From the NCBI GenBank assembly GCA_964568805.1, contig CAZMRW010000011.1, forward strand, positions 1 to 64,000: a stretch of 64,000 nucleotides of DNA, in the 5' to 3' direction. Shown here piece by piece: positions 8,064 through 16,388 of the stretch. The stretch's first letter is position 1. Each line of letters starts with the position of its first letter. Both the position numbers and the translations under genes were made by a program. The notes under the pieces were generated by a model. That model did no database searches, was not told where the DNA came from, and was given only the letters and a program-made list of their open reading frames with translations. This stretch comes from CAZMRW01 sp964568805. GTDB lineage: Bacteria > Pseudomonadota > Gammaproteobacteria > Methylococcales > Methylomonadaceae.

Positions 8064-8843
8064 ATGACTGATTTATCTTCAATTCGCGGCATTCTCTTCG
8101 ATCTCGACGGCGTCCTGTATGTCGGCTCGAATGTCATCGAAGGTGCCATAGAGGCGGTAAGCGGCATCAAACAACGCGGCTATGACTGCCGTTTTGTGAC
8201 CAACACCAGCACCTTATCCGGCGATTCTCTGCACAAAAAACTGGCAGGTTTGGGCTTTGACATCGCCGAACATGAAATCATCAGCGCCACCCGCGCCGCC
8301 CTGATTTACCTGAAACAGTTAGATGATCCGGTCTGCCATTTAGTGCTGGCCGAGGATGTCAAACGGGATTTCCGGCATTTCCGGCAGTCGGACAGCAAAG
8401 CCGATGTCGTGATCATCGGCGATATCGGCAACGCCTGGTCCTACCCGTTACTCAATAACGTTTTCAACCTGCTGATCAGCGGCGCGCAGTTGATTGCCAT
8501 CCACAAAAACCGCTTCTGGCAAACCGAACACGGACTGCAGATGGATATCGGCGCCTTCGTCAGCGCCCTGGAATACGCAAGCGGGAAACCGGCGACGATC
8601 ATCGGCAAACCGTCGATTGATTTTTTTCAGTCTGCCCTGACCGAACTGGACTTGCCGCCGGAACAGGTTGCCATGGTCGGCGACGACATAGACTCCGATA
8701 TCGGCGGCGGTCAGCGCGCAGGCCTGACCGGTATTCTGGTCAAAACCGGCAAATACCGGCAGGCCTATGCGGACAGCAGCCCGATCATTCCGGACCTGGT
8801 CATCCCGTCGATTGCCGAACTGCCGGGGCTGCTCCCGGCTTGA
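8064..8843 (+). CDS. HAD-superfamily (class IIA) phosphatase, TIGR01458/LHPP-like
   Basis: A 259-residue HAD phosphatase. Motif I is LFDLDGVLY, with the nucleophile and acid Asp residues. FVTNTST is motif II, IGKPS supplies the lysine of motif III and VGDDIDSDIGGG is motif IV. The C2-type cap lies between motifs II and III, as in the IIA subclass that includes the phospholysine/phosphohistidine pyrophosphatase LHPP. The ATG at 8064 is preferred because an AGGA sequence lies upstream; another in-frame ATG is at 8031. The natural substrate cannot be read from sequence. Confidence 0.85.
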   Translation: MTDLSSIRGILFDLDGVLYVGSNVIEGAIEAVSGIKQRGYDCRFVTNTSTLSGDSLHKKLAGLGFDIAEHEIISATRAALIYLKQLDDPVCHLVLAEDVKRDFRHFRQSDSKADVVIIGDIGNAWSYPLLNNVFNLLISGAQLIAIHKNRFWQTEHGLQMDIGAFVSALEYASGKPATIIGKPSIDFFQSALTELDLPPEQVAMVGDDIDSDIGGGQRAGLTGILVKTGKYRQAYADSSPIIPDLVIPSIAELPGLLPA

Positions 8844-9054
8844 AGACAGTTCTCAGGTTCAGGGCAGGGCGCAAATTCCAGCCCGCCAATTTTATTGCTG
8901 ATCCTGCGCCTGCCTTAAATCTTCCATGTCGATTTTTTCATTTGAAGCAGGTAGTCCTATTGAAGCTATGCGGAATCCGGGGCAATCGTGTCTCCGATAA
9001 TCCCTACTTGTTATACAATGAACTGCTGACAATGAGCATCCTGAGAACTGGATT

Positions 9055-9609
9055 ATGTTAAAAAAAATCATCGCCAAAATCGCCGATATTGTTTTAGGAC
9101 TATTGGTGACTATCTATATCGTGCTGGAAGAGCTGGTTTGGGACAATATTGCCGAGCCGATTTACGCTTTTATTCACGGACTCAAAATTTTACAAAATGC
9201 CAAAGAGTTTATTGAAAGGCTCAATCGCCATATTTTACTGGTGCTTTTTTTAGCTTTATTCACTCAGGTGGAATTGCTGGGCATTTTCGCCCTGAAACTC
9301 ATAGGCACAGGCAAGGTGATCGCCGGCACGTCACTGTATGCAGGAAAAATTCCGGTCGCCGCATTTACGTTCTGGCTCTTTCGCGTATCGAAAGAAAAAC
9401 TCATGACCTTTGTCTGGTTTAAACAGGCTTACGATTTACTAATATCAATCATTGAAAAGATTAAATCGAGCTCCATTCACCAAAGAATCGCGGCAAGACT
9501 TAAATCGGTGAAGGAATGGCTTAAAATTCGGCTGCCCGGACCCAGGCTCTATATCAAAAAGATGATGGAAACGCTGAAAAACTCAAAAGCTTTCGATAAA
9601 ATCCAATAG
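9055..9609 (+). CDS. Hypothetical membrane protein
   Basis: A 184-residue protein I do not recognise. Hydrophobic stretches at about residues 8-25, 58-82 and 88-112 suggest two or three membrane passes. The last ~60 residues are strongly basic and probably cytoplasmic. The 211 bp before it, from the HAD gene, hold no other supported gene. It precedes the accessory patch at 9.8-11.4 kb and may or may not belong with it. Function unknown. Confidence 0.7.
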   Translation: MLKKIIAKIADIVLGLLVTIYIVLEELVWDNIAEPIYAFIHGLKILQNAKEFIERLNRHILLVLFLALFTQVELLGIFALKLIGTGKVIAGTSLYAGKIPVAAFTFWLFRVSKEKLMTFVWFKQAYDLLISIIEKIKSSSIHQRIAARLKSVKEWLKIRLPGPRLYIKKMMETLKNSKAFDKIQ

Positions 9610-9833
9610 ACGATTTTGAATGCTCGAAATCAGCTTCCCGCCATCGATTGCCGAGTCACTTGAGCTTTAGCTGGTTTCAAGGCAGTGCATAGGCAGAGGT
9701 ACGAAGGCTATCAAACATGAACTAATTCTAGGAATAAACCATCGGGCGTATCTCGATCGAATCTTCTAGGAAGGAAAATATTCATGGTCTCTTTTAGCAT
9801 GTATGGCTACTTGCTATCCATGTTGTTTGGTAA

Positions 9834-10430
9834 TCATTCGTTGTGTTCAAAACCGTTCAACATATTCAAAGCCTCAGAGGCTAAATCGTCTCTGCAAGCT
9901 TCTACCGCAATCTGTTGGAATGCTAAAAGGGCGAATAAACCTGAAACCTTTATGACCTCAACAATTTCTTCCTGCGAGAAGTTTGGTTCTATGTAAGAGC
10001 CAGACGTTCTACGAGAGGCTTGTAGAATCCCGCCATGTGTGTAGCTATTCATAGATTTCCATGCATTCTTTTTTAAGCCACTAAGTATGCCATCATTAAA
10101 TCCATTCAAAGATTCAACTTCATCAATTATCTTATTGAACTTTTTATCAAGGCGATCAGAAATAAATTTCTCAATTTCATTGTCTGTTGCGCAATGGCGC
10201 AACCATGCGCCACGTATGAATGTCTCAAACAACGGTCTAACTAAAGCAAAAGCAGAACCATTAATACGAGAACGAAGAAGAGTTGCAATCCCAATGTGAT
10301 GTTCAATAACCAAGTCATAGCATGAGACGGCAAGAAGCACTCGGTTTTGGCGAGAAATCTCAAGATCATCGAGATTCCTTGCTATCCAGTCATGTAGATC
10401 AAAGGCCTTTATAATTAATACTTCGCTCAT
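9834..10430 (-). CDS. DUF6988-like hypothetical protein
   Basis: A 198-residue, mostly helical, soluble protein. The segment FALVRPLFETFIRGAWL (about 77-93) and a later YTHGG resemble the DUF6988/DUF5677 type of protein often seen in accessory regions; the assignment is from memory and tentative. The region is more AT-rich than the flanking housekeeping genes. It shares an orientation with the zeta-like pair upstream on the minus strand, but about 250 bp separate them, so an operon is uncertain. Confidence 0.65.
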   Translation of the reverse strand: MSEVLIIKAFDLHDWIARNLDDLEISRQNRVLLAVSCYDLVIEHHIGIATLLRSRINGSAFALVRPLFETFIRGAWLRHCATDNEIEKFISDRLDKKFNKIIDEVESLNGFNDGILSGLKKNAWKSMNSYTHGGILQASRRTSGSYIEPNFSQEEIVEVIKVSGLFALLAFQQIAVEACRDDLASEALNMLNGFEHNE

Positions 10431-10681
10431 TTTGGTTACAAGTTGTTATCTGGGTTTGGATAACCTATGGGTTTCATTATCAGTTGACAAGCCATGTAGC
10501 ACGTGAGGATGTGGTGAGTTCTGCGAACCGCATCAATCGCGAACGATGCACTTTCTAACGTCATCATTCTTAAGCTCTGCCTGGTTAATCAACTTTACGA
10601 TATAGATACCCATACTATTAGTTATGCAAGATAACATCTAAGAAAATCTTATGATGATTATGTCTGCCACAAAAGGCCAGG

Positions 10682-10861
10682 CTACCTATTTTGCTCCATT
10701 TGCGGAGCATCATCGCCTTTGTAAATAATTTGCCCGTTTTCCCAAAACACAGCATATTGGCCAAGACGCCGTTTTTTTTCCAGCGCATTAGTGACCGCTG
10801 CTTTTAACGAAGCAAGCACGACTTTGCTGTGTTCCGAAGGTTGTTTTTTTACTGTGTTCAT
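10682..10861 (-). CDS. Small 59-residue partner of zeta-like toxin (candidate antitoxin)
   Basis: A 59-codon frame whose ATG (10859-10861) overlaps the TGA (10858-10860) of the zeta-like gene in an ATGA junction, so translation should be coupled. The product has a basic helical core (ALEKKRRLGQYAVFWENG) and an acidic end (YKGDDAPQMEQ). Similar short proteins, as I recall, accompany chromosomal zeta-like kinases. It may be an antitoxin, although it lies downstream of the kinase and shows no obvious DNA-binding motif. The overlap and neighbour make the gene credible; the role is inference. Confidence 0.65.
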   Translation of the reverse strand: MNTVKKQPSEHSKVVLASLKAAVTNALEKKRRLGQYAVFWENGQIIYKGDDAPQMEQNR

Positions 10862-11430
10862 AATCCCGCTTCCTTGAGCAAATGTTGATAAAAAGTATCG
10901 TGGATCACAGTTCGTTTCTTGTTTTGCTGTTCAAAAATCAAAATAGGTTCATCGCCGATATTCATAAAGCATAAACAACTGTCTGCAGACCAACTAAATT
11001 CAGTAAACAGATTATGCAAGCTGCGAGCGAATCGACGTTCGATGGCCATTTTTGGAATATCATGACCGCCATGTTCGACTCGTTCTGCAACACGAGCTAC
11101 TGAAACCTCGATGGCAGGCAAGGCAAGATAGATCAATTCTATTCTCCAGCCAAAATGATGTAAACGATCAATCAGTTTTAAATAGGATCGTCCAGCCAAT
11201 GTTGTTTCAAAAGCAAAATCCTTATGCTTTTCAATACAGGTTTCAATTTCGTGCAAAAAAATTCGGCTAGCTGCGATAAGCTCTCGCTCCGGAGCCAATG
11301 GCGATAAACCTGCTGCTATTAAATCAGCATTGATATAGTTGAAACAATTAACAACTCGGGGCAAATATTCAAGCGCAAAGGTAGTTTTTCCTGCGCCATT
11401 TGGGCCAGCTATTATCCAGCAGGTAGGCAT
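10858..11430 (-). CDS. Zeta toxin-family P-loop kinase-like protein
   Basis: A 190-residue P-loop protein. Walker A is GPNGAGKTT (residues 9-17), followed by a short N-terminal core with NADLIAAGLSP and FETTLAGRSYL segments, as in zeta-toxin/PezT-like kinases. True zeta toxins phosphorylate UDP-N-acetylglucosamine and block peptidoglycan synthesis; many chromosomal relatives are untested. The ATG at 11430 is chosen for its AAGGAG ribosome site a few bases upstream; a frame 7 codons longer would lack it. The stop overlaps the start of the 59-residue gene. No epsilon antitoxin is recognisable. Confidence 0.75.
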   Translation of the reverse strand: MPTCWIIAGPNGAGKTTFALEYLPRVVNCFNYINADLIAAGLSPLAPERELIAASRIFLHEIETCIEKHKDFAFETTLAGRSYLKLIDRLHHFGWRIELIYLALPAIEVSVARVAERVEHGGHDIPKMAIERRFARSLHNLFTEFSWSADSCLCFMNIGDEPILIFEQQNKKRTVIHDTFYQHLLKEAGL

Positions 11431-11568
11431 GATTTTGTCTCCTTTCGCCACGGTTGATTTTATGTAAAGTCACGTAGAGTACTCATCGCGTAACATTTTC
11501 AAAACGTTATTATGAAATTAAGCTTCAGAAAGTTACGCAGTGCGTACCCTACCTCGTTACGGATATCG

Positions 11569-12762
11569 CTATTTAGCCTTTAGCTTTTCCGCAATCAATC
11601 CAATCAATTGTTCCGCCAGCCGTTTCTTGTCGGTCATCGCCAGTATTTTTTTGCCATCTTTCCAGAAAACCTCCAGGGCGTTCTGCTCGCTATCGAAGCC
11701 GCCCTGTTCGCGTCCGACCCAGTTGGCGGCAATCATGTCGAGGTTTTTGCGGGTTAGTTTGTTCAGCGCATAGGCTTCAAGAGCGGTGGTTTCGGCGGCG
11801 AAGCCGACGGTAAAGGGGCGCTGAGGAAGGGCTGCGACTGCGGCCAGGATGTCCCGGGTTTTGTGCAAAACCAGCATAGTTTCTTCACCCTGTTTCTTGA
11901 TTTTATCGGGCTGCATCACGGCCGGCGTGTAATCGGCGACCGCCGCCGCACCGATATAGATGTCCGAGTTGTCGACTCTGGCGATCACCGCATCGTACAT
12001 TTCAGCCGCCGTTTCGATGCGCACACTTTCAACGTTGGCGGGTGGCGGCAATTGCACGGGGCCTGACACCAGCGTGACCGATGCGCCTGCATTCCGTGCC
12101 GCCTCGGCCAGTGCGTAACCCATTTTTCCCGAGCTGCGGTTGGTGATATAGCGCACCGGGTCCAGCGGCTCGCGTGTGGGACCGGCGCTGATGAGCACCT
12201 TCAGCCCTTGCAGGCATTGCGCTGCCGGTTCGGTAAACAGCGCGGCGCAAATCTCCGAAGGTTCCAACATCCGGCCGAATCCGGTTTCGCCGCAGGCCTG
12301 CTCGCCACATCCGGGACCTATGACCTGAACGCCATGACGGCGCAGTGTTTGCATGTTTTCCTGAGTGACCGGCTTGCTCCACATCGCCTGGTTCATCGCG
12401 GGCGCGATATAGACCGGGCAGGTTGCCGCCAGATACAGCGTCGTCAACAGATCATCGGCCAGCCCATGGCTGAGTTTCGCGATCACATTGGCCGTCGCCG
12501 GTGCGATGACCATCGCATCGGCCCAGCGAGCGAGGCTGATATGATCCATCGCATTTTCCGATTCGGCATCGAGCAGGTCGGTGTGCACCGCATTGCCGGA
12601 CAGCGCCTGAAAGGTCAAAGGGCTTATGAATTGCGTCGCCGAATCGGTCATCACCACGCGTACCTCCGCGCCCTGTTTGCGCAGCAACCGCACCAGTTCA
12701 GCCGATTTATAGGCGGCGATACCGCCGCTGACGCCTAATAAAATATGCTTGAGTTCCCTCAT
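11569..12762 (-). CDS. coaBC: Bifunctional phosphopantothenoylcysteine decarboxylase / phosphopantothenate-cysteine ligase
   Basis: A 397-residue enzyme for two steps of coenzyme A synthesis: joining cysteine to 4'-phosphopantothenate (CoaB) and decarboxylating the product to phosphopantetheine (CoaC). The flavoprotein CoaC domain covers about 1-185, with GVSGGIAAYK at the start, PAMNQAMW, and ACGETGFGRM carrying the active-site cysteine. The CoaB domain follows, with SAGPTREPLDPVR and SSGKMGYALAEAA. The start MRELKHILLG (ATG at 12762) fits the family length; another ATG lies 9 codons upstream. It is divergent from radC, a common gammaproteobacterial arrangement. Confidence 0.95.
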   Translation of the reverse strand: MRELKHILLGVSGGIAAYKSAELVRLLRKQGAEVRVVMTDSATQFISPLTFQALSGNAVHTDLLDAESENAMDHISLARWADAMVIAPATANVIAKLSHGLADDLLTTLYLAATCPVYIAPAMNQAMWSKPVTQENMQTLRRHGVQVIGPGCGEQACGETGFGRMLEPSEICAALFTEPAAQCLQGLKVLISAGPTREPLDPVRYITNRSSGKMGYALAEAARNAGASVTLVSGPVQLPPPANVESVRIETAAEMYDAVIARVDNSDIYIGAAAVADYTPAVMQPDKIKKQGEETMLVLHKTRDILAAVAALPQRPFTVGFAAETTALEAYALNKLTRKNLDMIAANWVGREQGGFDSEQNALEVFWKDGKKILAMTDKKRLAEQLIGLIAEKLKAK

Positions 12763-13001
12763 AGTCCGATCTTCGTCAAAAAGAAGCATTATGGCAAGGT
12801 TGCAGGAATTCTTCTATGCCTGGTTTTGCGTTTGGAAGAAATTATCCTGGAAGCGTAGCAAAAGAATCTATACTTAAGCCGTTAGAATGGCGTCGTCATC
12901 CAGACGAATCCCTAAAGTTAAGCAAAACAGGGACTCCCGCTCCGCTGAGTGCGGCCCATCCAATCAGTAAATCGGTTAGTTTTTGAAAGAGAGAGTGAGT
13001 C

Positions 13002-13676
13002 ATGGCAATTAAGGATTGGGCCGCGGAAGACCGGCCCCGGGAAAAATTGTTGCTGCGCGGCTCGAGCGCCTTGACGGACGCCGAACTGCTGGCCATTTTT
13101 TTGCGCACCGGCACGCCGGGAAAATCGGCGGTCGATCTGGCTCGCGAGTTGTTGAACGACTTCGGTTCCCTGAAGGCTCTGCTTGATGCGGACCGGCATC
13201 GATTCTGCCAGGCTAACGGGCTTGGCGACGCTAAATATGCGCAGATGCAGGCGGTCATGGAAATGGCGCGGCGGCATTTCAAGGAAGTGCTGCAGCGCGG
13301 CAATGCCCTGACCAGCCCCGACGCGACCCGAGCCTATCTGAGCGCGCAGCTCAGGGGCTACAGTTATGAGGTGTTCGCATGCCTGTTTCTGGACAACCAG
13401 CACCGGGTCATCGAACTGGAAGAATTGTTTAAAGGCACGATCGACGGTGCGGCGGTATATCCCAGGGAAGTCGCGAAAAAGGCGCTGAATCACAATGCGG
13501 CGGCGGTGATTTTCGCGCACAATCATCCGTCCGGCATTTCGGAGCCCAGCCAGGCGGATCGGCAGATCACCGACAAGCTCAAACAGGCTCTGGCTTTGTT
13601 CGATATCCGGGTATTGGATCATTTCATCATCGGCGATGGGCCGCCTTATTCGTTTGCCGAGCATGGATTGATTTAA
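13002..13676 (+). CDS. radC: RadC family JAB/MPN-domain protein
   Basis: A 224-residue RadC. Helix-hairpin-helix-like sequence fills about 1-95, and the JAB metalloprotease-like domain follows. The zinc motif is complete: HNHPSGISEPSQAD near residues 170-183, with an upstream glutamate in the GTIDGAAVYPRE segment. The family was named for DNA repair, but its real function is unsettled. It lies divergent from coaBC with about 240 bp between. The rpmB-rpmG genes that often follow radC in this class are absent. Confidence 0.93.
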   Translation: MAIKDWAAEDRPREKLLLRGSSALTDAELLAIFLRTGTPGKSAVDLARELLNDFGSLKALLDADRHRFCQANGLGDAKYAQMQAVMEMARRHFKEVLQRGNALTSPDATRAYLSAQLRGYSYEVFACLFLDNQHRVIELEELFKGTIDGAAVYPREVAKKALNHNAAAVIFAHNHPSGISEPSQADRQITDKLKQALALFDIRVLDHFIIGDGPPYSFAEHGLI

Positions 13677-13907
13677 GAGAGGCCTAGCTAGCGGGGAGCA
13701 AAAATCCTGAAAAATCACAACAGCTGTGCTCAACACTGAAGGATAAAAAGTAAAAAATTACCTTGTTTCCTATAGGTACCGCAATTAACCTAGCTATGAG
13801 ATTGAAAAAACAACTATCTCAAAAGTGTTGGCGTCATTGATTAGCACCATTTTCTACTGATGTAATGATTTGAGCCAAAATTACTGTCTTGATCCATGGA
13901 GATTGCT

Positions 13908-14960
13908 ATGGCTGTCATATCTACGCGCTCTGGCAGGCACCGTCCCAACGGCCACATCATGGATAGCGAATGGGATAAGTGTCCTTATTGTGAACAAAGA
14001 AAGCAAGAATCTGCAAATATACAAAAACTAAGTCCGAAAGCTAATAAAAAGAAGCCGCGGATTTTCGTGGGGTCTTCGACCGAAAGCCTCGATATCGCCT
14101 ATACCGTGCAAGTTAACCTTGAGAAAGACGCTGAAGTCACGGTTTGGACCCAAAATATTTTTACGCCCTCAAATTACCTTTTGGAGTCTTTGCTTCATGC
14201 ACTGAAATCAGCGGCTTTCGGGATATTTATCCTGTCTCCGGACGATGTCATTCGAATGCGCGATCAGTACTTCGGAACCGTCAGGGACAATGTCTTGTTC
14301 GAATTGGGTGTTTTCATTGGCCTCCTGGGTAAGAACAGAAGCTTCTTCATCGTTCCGGAGGATGCCAATGATCTGCATCTACCGTCCGATCTTCTGGGTT
14401 TGTTCCCGCTTACATTCAATCCGAATAGAGAGGACGGCAATCTGAATGCCGCTCTTGGACCGGCATGCAATTGTATTCGCTGCAGTATTCTGGATACATT
14501 GAAAAAGGACGCATCGGCTCAAAGGGACAAACATATTCCCGAGGAACTGCAAGTATCGTTCGCGGAGCGCCGGTCTTTTTTGACACCATTTCAGCAGCGC
14601 CTCCTTGCAGAGATCGAGCGAATGCCGGCAGAGTTTTCGAACCATACCCTGCGACAGATGTTTTTTTCAGACACGCCGGAACGGGAATTTTACTATCGGC
14701 TTGAACAATTGCGCTTGCTTGATTTCATAGAATGTTGCAAGCCGCCGAATGATTACGGCCAATCAGATTTGAAATACAGGTTAACGGAGCGGTTCAAGCA
14801 TCATTTACTTTCTATGGATCTGCCACGACAAAGATATTCTTCTCTGAAGATGCTGCATCAACAAGAAATAGATACAAGCAAGGTTGATGAATCAGTCCAC
14901 AGTATTTCGAGAATCGACTATGCCGGGATTCAGCAAAGTTTCCATTTACTTATTAAATAG
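13908..14960 (+). CDS. TIR-like (CAP12/PF10137-type) nucleotide-binding protein
   Basis: A 350-residue protein with three parts. Residues 1-45 hold a CPYC pair (Cys25, Cys28), a possible small zinc knuckle. Residues 50-150 are a TIR-like domain of the predicted nucleotide-binding type: it opens with PRIFVGSSTESL, and RDNVLFELGVF (126-136) carries Glu132, the likely catalytic glutamate. The last ~150 residues look like a winged-helix or helical sensor region. Bacterial TIR domains of this type commonly degrade NAD+ in antiphage defence such as CBASS and Pycsar. No cyclase or other partner lies nearby. The start at 13908 follows a GGAG site; an upstream in-frame ATG is at 13896. Confidence 0.75.
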   Translation: MAVISTRSGRHRPNGHIMDSEWDKCPYCEQRKQESANIQKLSPKANKKKPRIFVGSSTESLDIAYTVQVNLEKDAEVTVWTQNIFTPSNYLLESLLHALKSAAFGIFILSPDDVIRMRDQYFGTVRDNVLFELGVFIGLLGKNRSFFIVPEDANDLHLPSDLLGLFPLTFNPNREDGNLNAALGPACNCIRCSILDTLKKDASAQRDKHIPEELQVSFAERRSFLTPFQQRLLAEIERMPAEFSNHTLRQMFFSDTPEREFYYRLEQLRLLDFIECCKPPNDYGQSDLKYRLTERFKHHLLSMDLPRQRYSSLKMLHQQEIDTSKVDESVHSISRIDYAGIQQSFHLLIK

Positions 14961-15582
14961 ATTTAACCTGATCGCAGATCTGCAGCCAGGCCGGATGCTT
15001 TTGCAAAAGCGCCAGGGCTGATTCCAGCAATGTGAGGCCCTGTTCGGTCCGGTGCCAGGTTGAGGCGCCGGAAGGATGCGGCAGCGGAATCGCTTCGGTT
15101 TGATGTCCGTGGAAAGTGACCGGATGCACTCTGCCGACCACTTCATCCAGCTTTTTGATCGGCAGCAACTGGCTGATGGCGAGTTTGCCAACCGGCAGGA
15201 TCAGACCAGGTTTCAGCATCTCGATTTCGGCCTGCAGCCAAGCTGCGCAGTTGCTGATTTCATCGGGACTCGGCACACGGTCGCCGCCTTTCGGGTTTTT
15301 GCCTGGAAAACAGCGGCAGACGGCCGCCATATAAACTCGGTTTCTAAAAGACTCTTCATCCAGGCCGATCCGCTCGAACCATTTGAACATCGTTTTACCA
15401 GCGGTCCAGGCGAAGGGTTTGCCGAAACCGCCTTCCTTGTCGCCGGGCGCCTGGCCGATCAGCAGGATAGGCGACAGCACCGGGCTGCCGCTGACAACCG
15501 GGCCGATCATTGACGGGCAAAGGCGGCAGTTCGCAAGCGCCATGCGGTGTTCCCGCATAATCTGTTCACGCGCAGGCATCAT
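14953..15582 (-). CDS. Uracil-DNA glycosylase family protein (family 4/5-like)
   Basis: A 209-residue protein of the UDG superfamily. GQAPGDKEGGFGKPF (about 44-58) is the water-activating motif region, and HPSGASTW near the C-terminal third is the DNA-intercalating motif region. Cys19 and Cys22 near the N-terminus plus later Cys residues (CRCF, SNCAA) fit an iron-sulfur cluster as in family 4 enzymes. The expected role is removal of uracil or related lesions from DNA. Its start abuts the xthA stop exactly, so the two repair genes are probably co-transcribed. Its 3' end overlaps the TIR gene's 3' end by 8 bp, convergently. Confidence 0.83.
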   Translation of the reverse strand: MMPAREQIMREHRMALANCRLCPSMIGPVVSGSPVLSPILLIGQAPGDKEGGFGKPFAWTAGKTMFKWFERIGLDEESFRNRVYMAAVCRCFPGKNPKGGDRVPSPDEISNCAAWLQAEIEMLKPGLILPVGKLAISQLLPIKKLDEVVGRVHPVTFHGHQTEAIPLPHPSGASTWHRTEQGLTLLESALALLQKHPAWLQICDQVKSI

Positions 15583-16347
15583 TTACAGATCGATCTCGAT
15601 GCCGACCGGACAATGGTCCGACCCGGTAATATCATTCAGAATAAAGGCTTTTTTGATCTTGCCGATCAGGGATTTGCTGGTCAATACATAATCAATCCGC
15701 CAGCCGACGTTATTGGCCCGTGCGTTGGCGCGGAAACTCCACCAGCTGTAGGTCACGGAGTCCGGATGGAAATGGCGGAAGGTATCGACCAGTCCGGCGT
15801 CGATGAAACGGCTGAAGCCGTCGATTTCAACCTGCGTATAGCCTGCCGATTTATTGTAATTCGCCTTCGGACGTGCGATGTCGATTTCCCGGTGCGCGAC
15901 ATTGAAATCGCCGCAGACAATCACCGGCTTTTTGCTTTGCAATAGTTGCAAATAGGCCAGAAACTCGAGGTCCCAGGTTTGCCGGTAATTGAGCCGGACC
16001 AGTTCCTCGCCCGAATTCGGCACATAGACGTCGACCAGATAAAAATGCTCGAATTCGGCGGCGATAACCCGGCCTTCCCGATCATGCTCGTCGATGCCGA
16101 TATCGTTCATGATCTTGATGGGCGGCTTACGCGATAACAAGGTCACACCCGAATAACCCTTGCGTTCGGCACAGTTGGAATAAATACGGTAACTGTCGAT
16201 GCCTTCCAGCGCCTTTTCGATCTGGTCGGCCTGTGCCTTGGTTTCCTGCAGCAAAATGCAGTCCGCATCGAGGTGCGTAAGTGTATCGGCAAAACCTTTG
16301 TTTTGCACGGCGCGAATGCCGTTGACATTCCAGGAAATGATTTTCAT
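15583..16347 (-). CDS. xthA: Exodeoxyribonuclease III
   Basis: A 254-residue AP endonuclease/3'-5' exonuclease of base-excision repair. It starts MKIISWNVNGIRA, with the metal-binding Asn. LLQETKA holds the catalytic Glu, CGDFNVAHREID the Asp-Asn pair and GSDHCPVGIE the final Asp-His. A longer frame extends 74 codons into purC, but the family start and normal length fix ATG at 16347. It abuts the UDG-like gene, linking lesion removal and AP-site cleavage. Confidence 0.95.
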   Translation of the reverse strand: MKIISWNVNGIRAVQNKGFADTLTHLDADCILLQETKAQADQIEKALEGIDSYRIYSNCAERKGYSGVTLLSRKPPIKIMNDIGIDEHDREGRVIAAEFEHFYLVDVYVPNSGEELVRLNYRQTWDLEFLAYLQLLQSKKPVIVCGDFNVAHREIDIARPKANYNKSAGYTQVEIDGFSRFIDAGLVDTFRHFHPDSVTYSWWSFRANARANNVGWRIDYVLTSKSLIGKIKKAFILNDITGSDHCPVGIEIDL

Positions 16348-16388
16348 ATGTGGAGTCCGCTGGGTGGGGAAAAGTTGATTCTCCGTTC

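Noticed and set aside
12208..12738. Long + strand frame (176 residues) opposite coaBC
   Set aside because: Fully inside the confidently identified coaBC gene, arginine- and histidine-rich antisense composition and no domain; a shadow frame.
12918..13736. 272-residue minus-strand frame spanning radC
   Set aside because: Covers radC antisense; radC has a complete zinc motif and normal length on the + strand.
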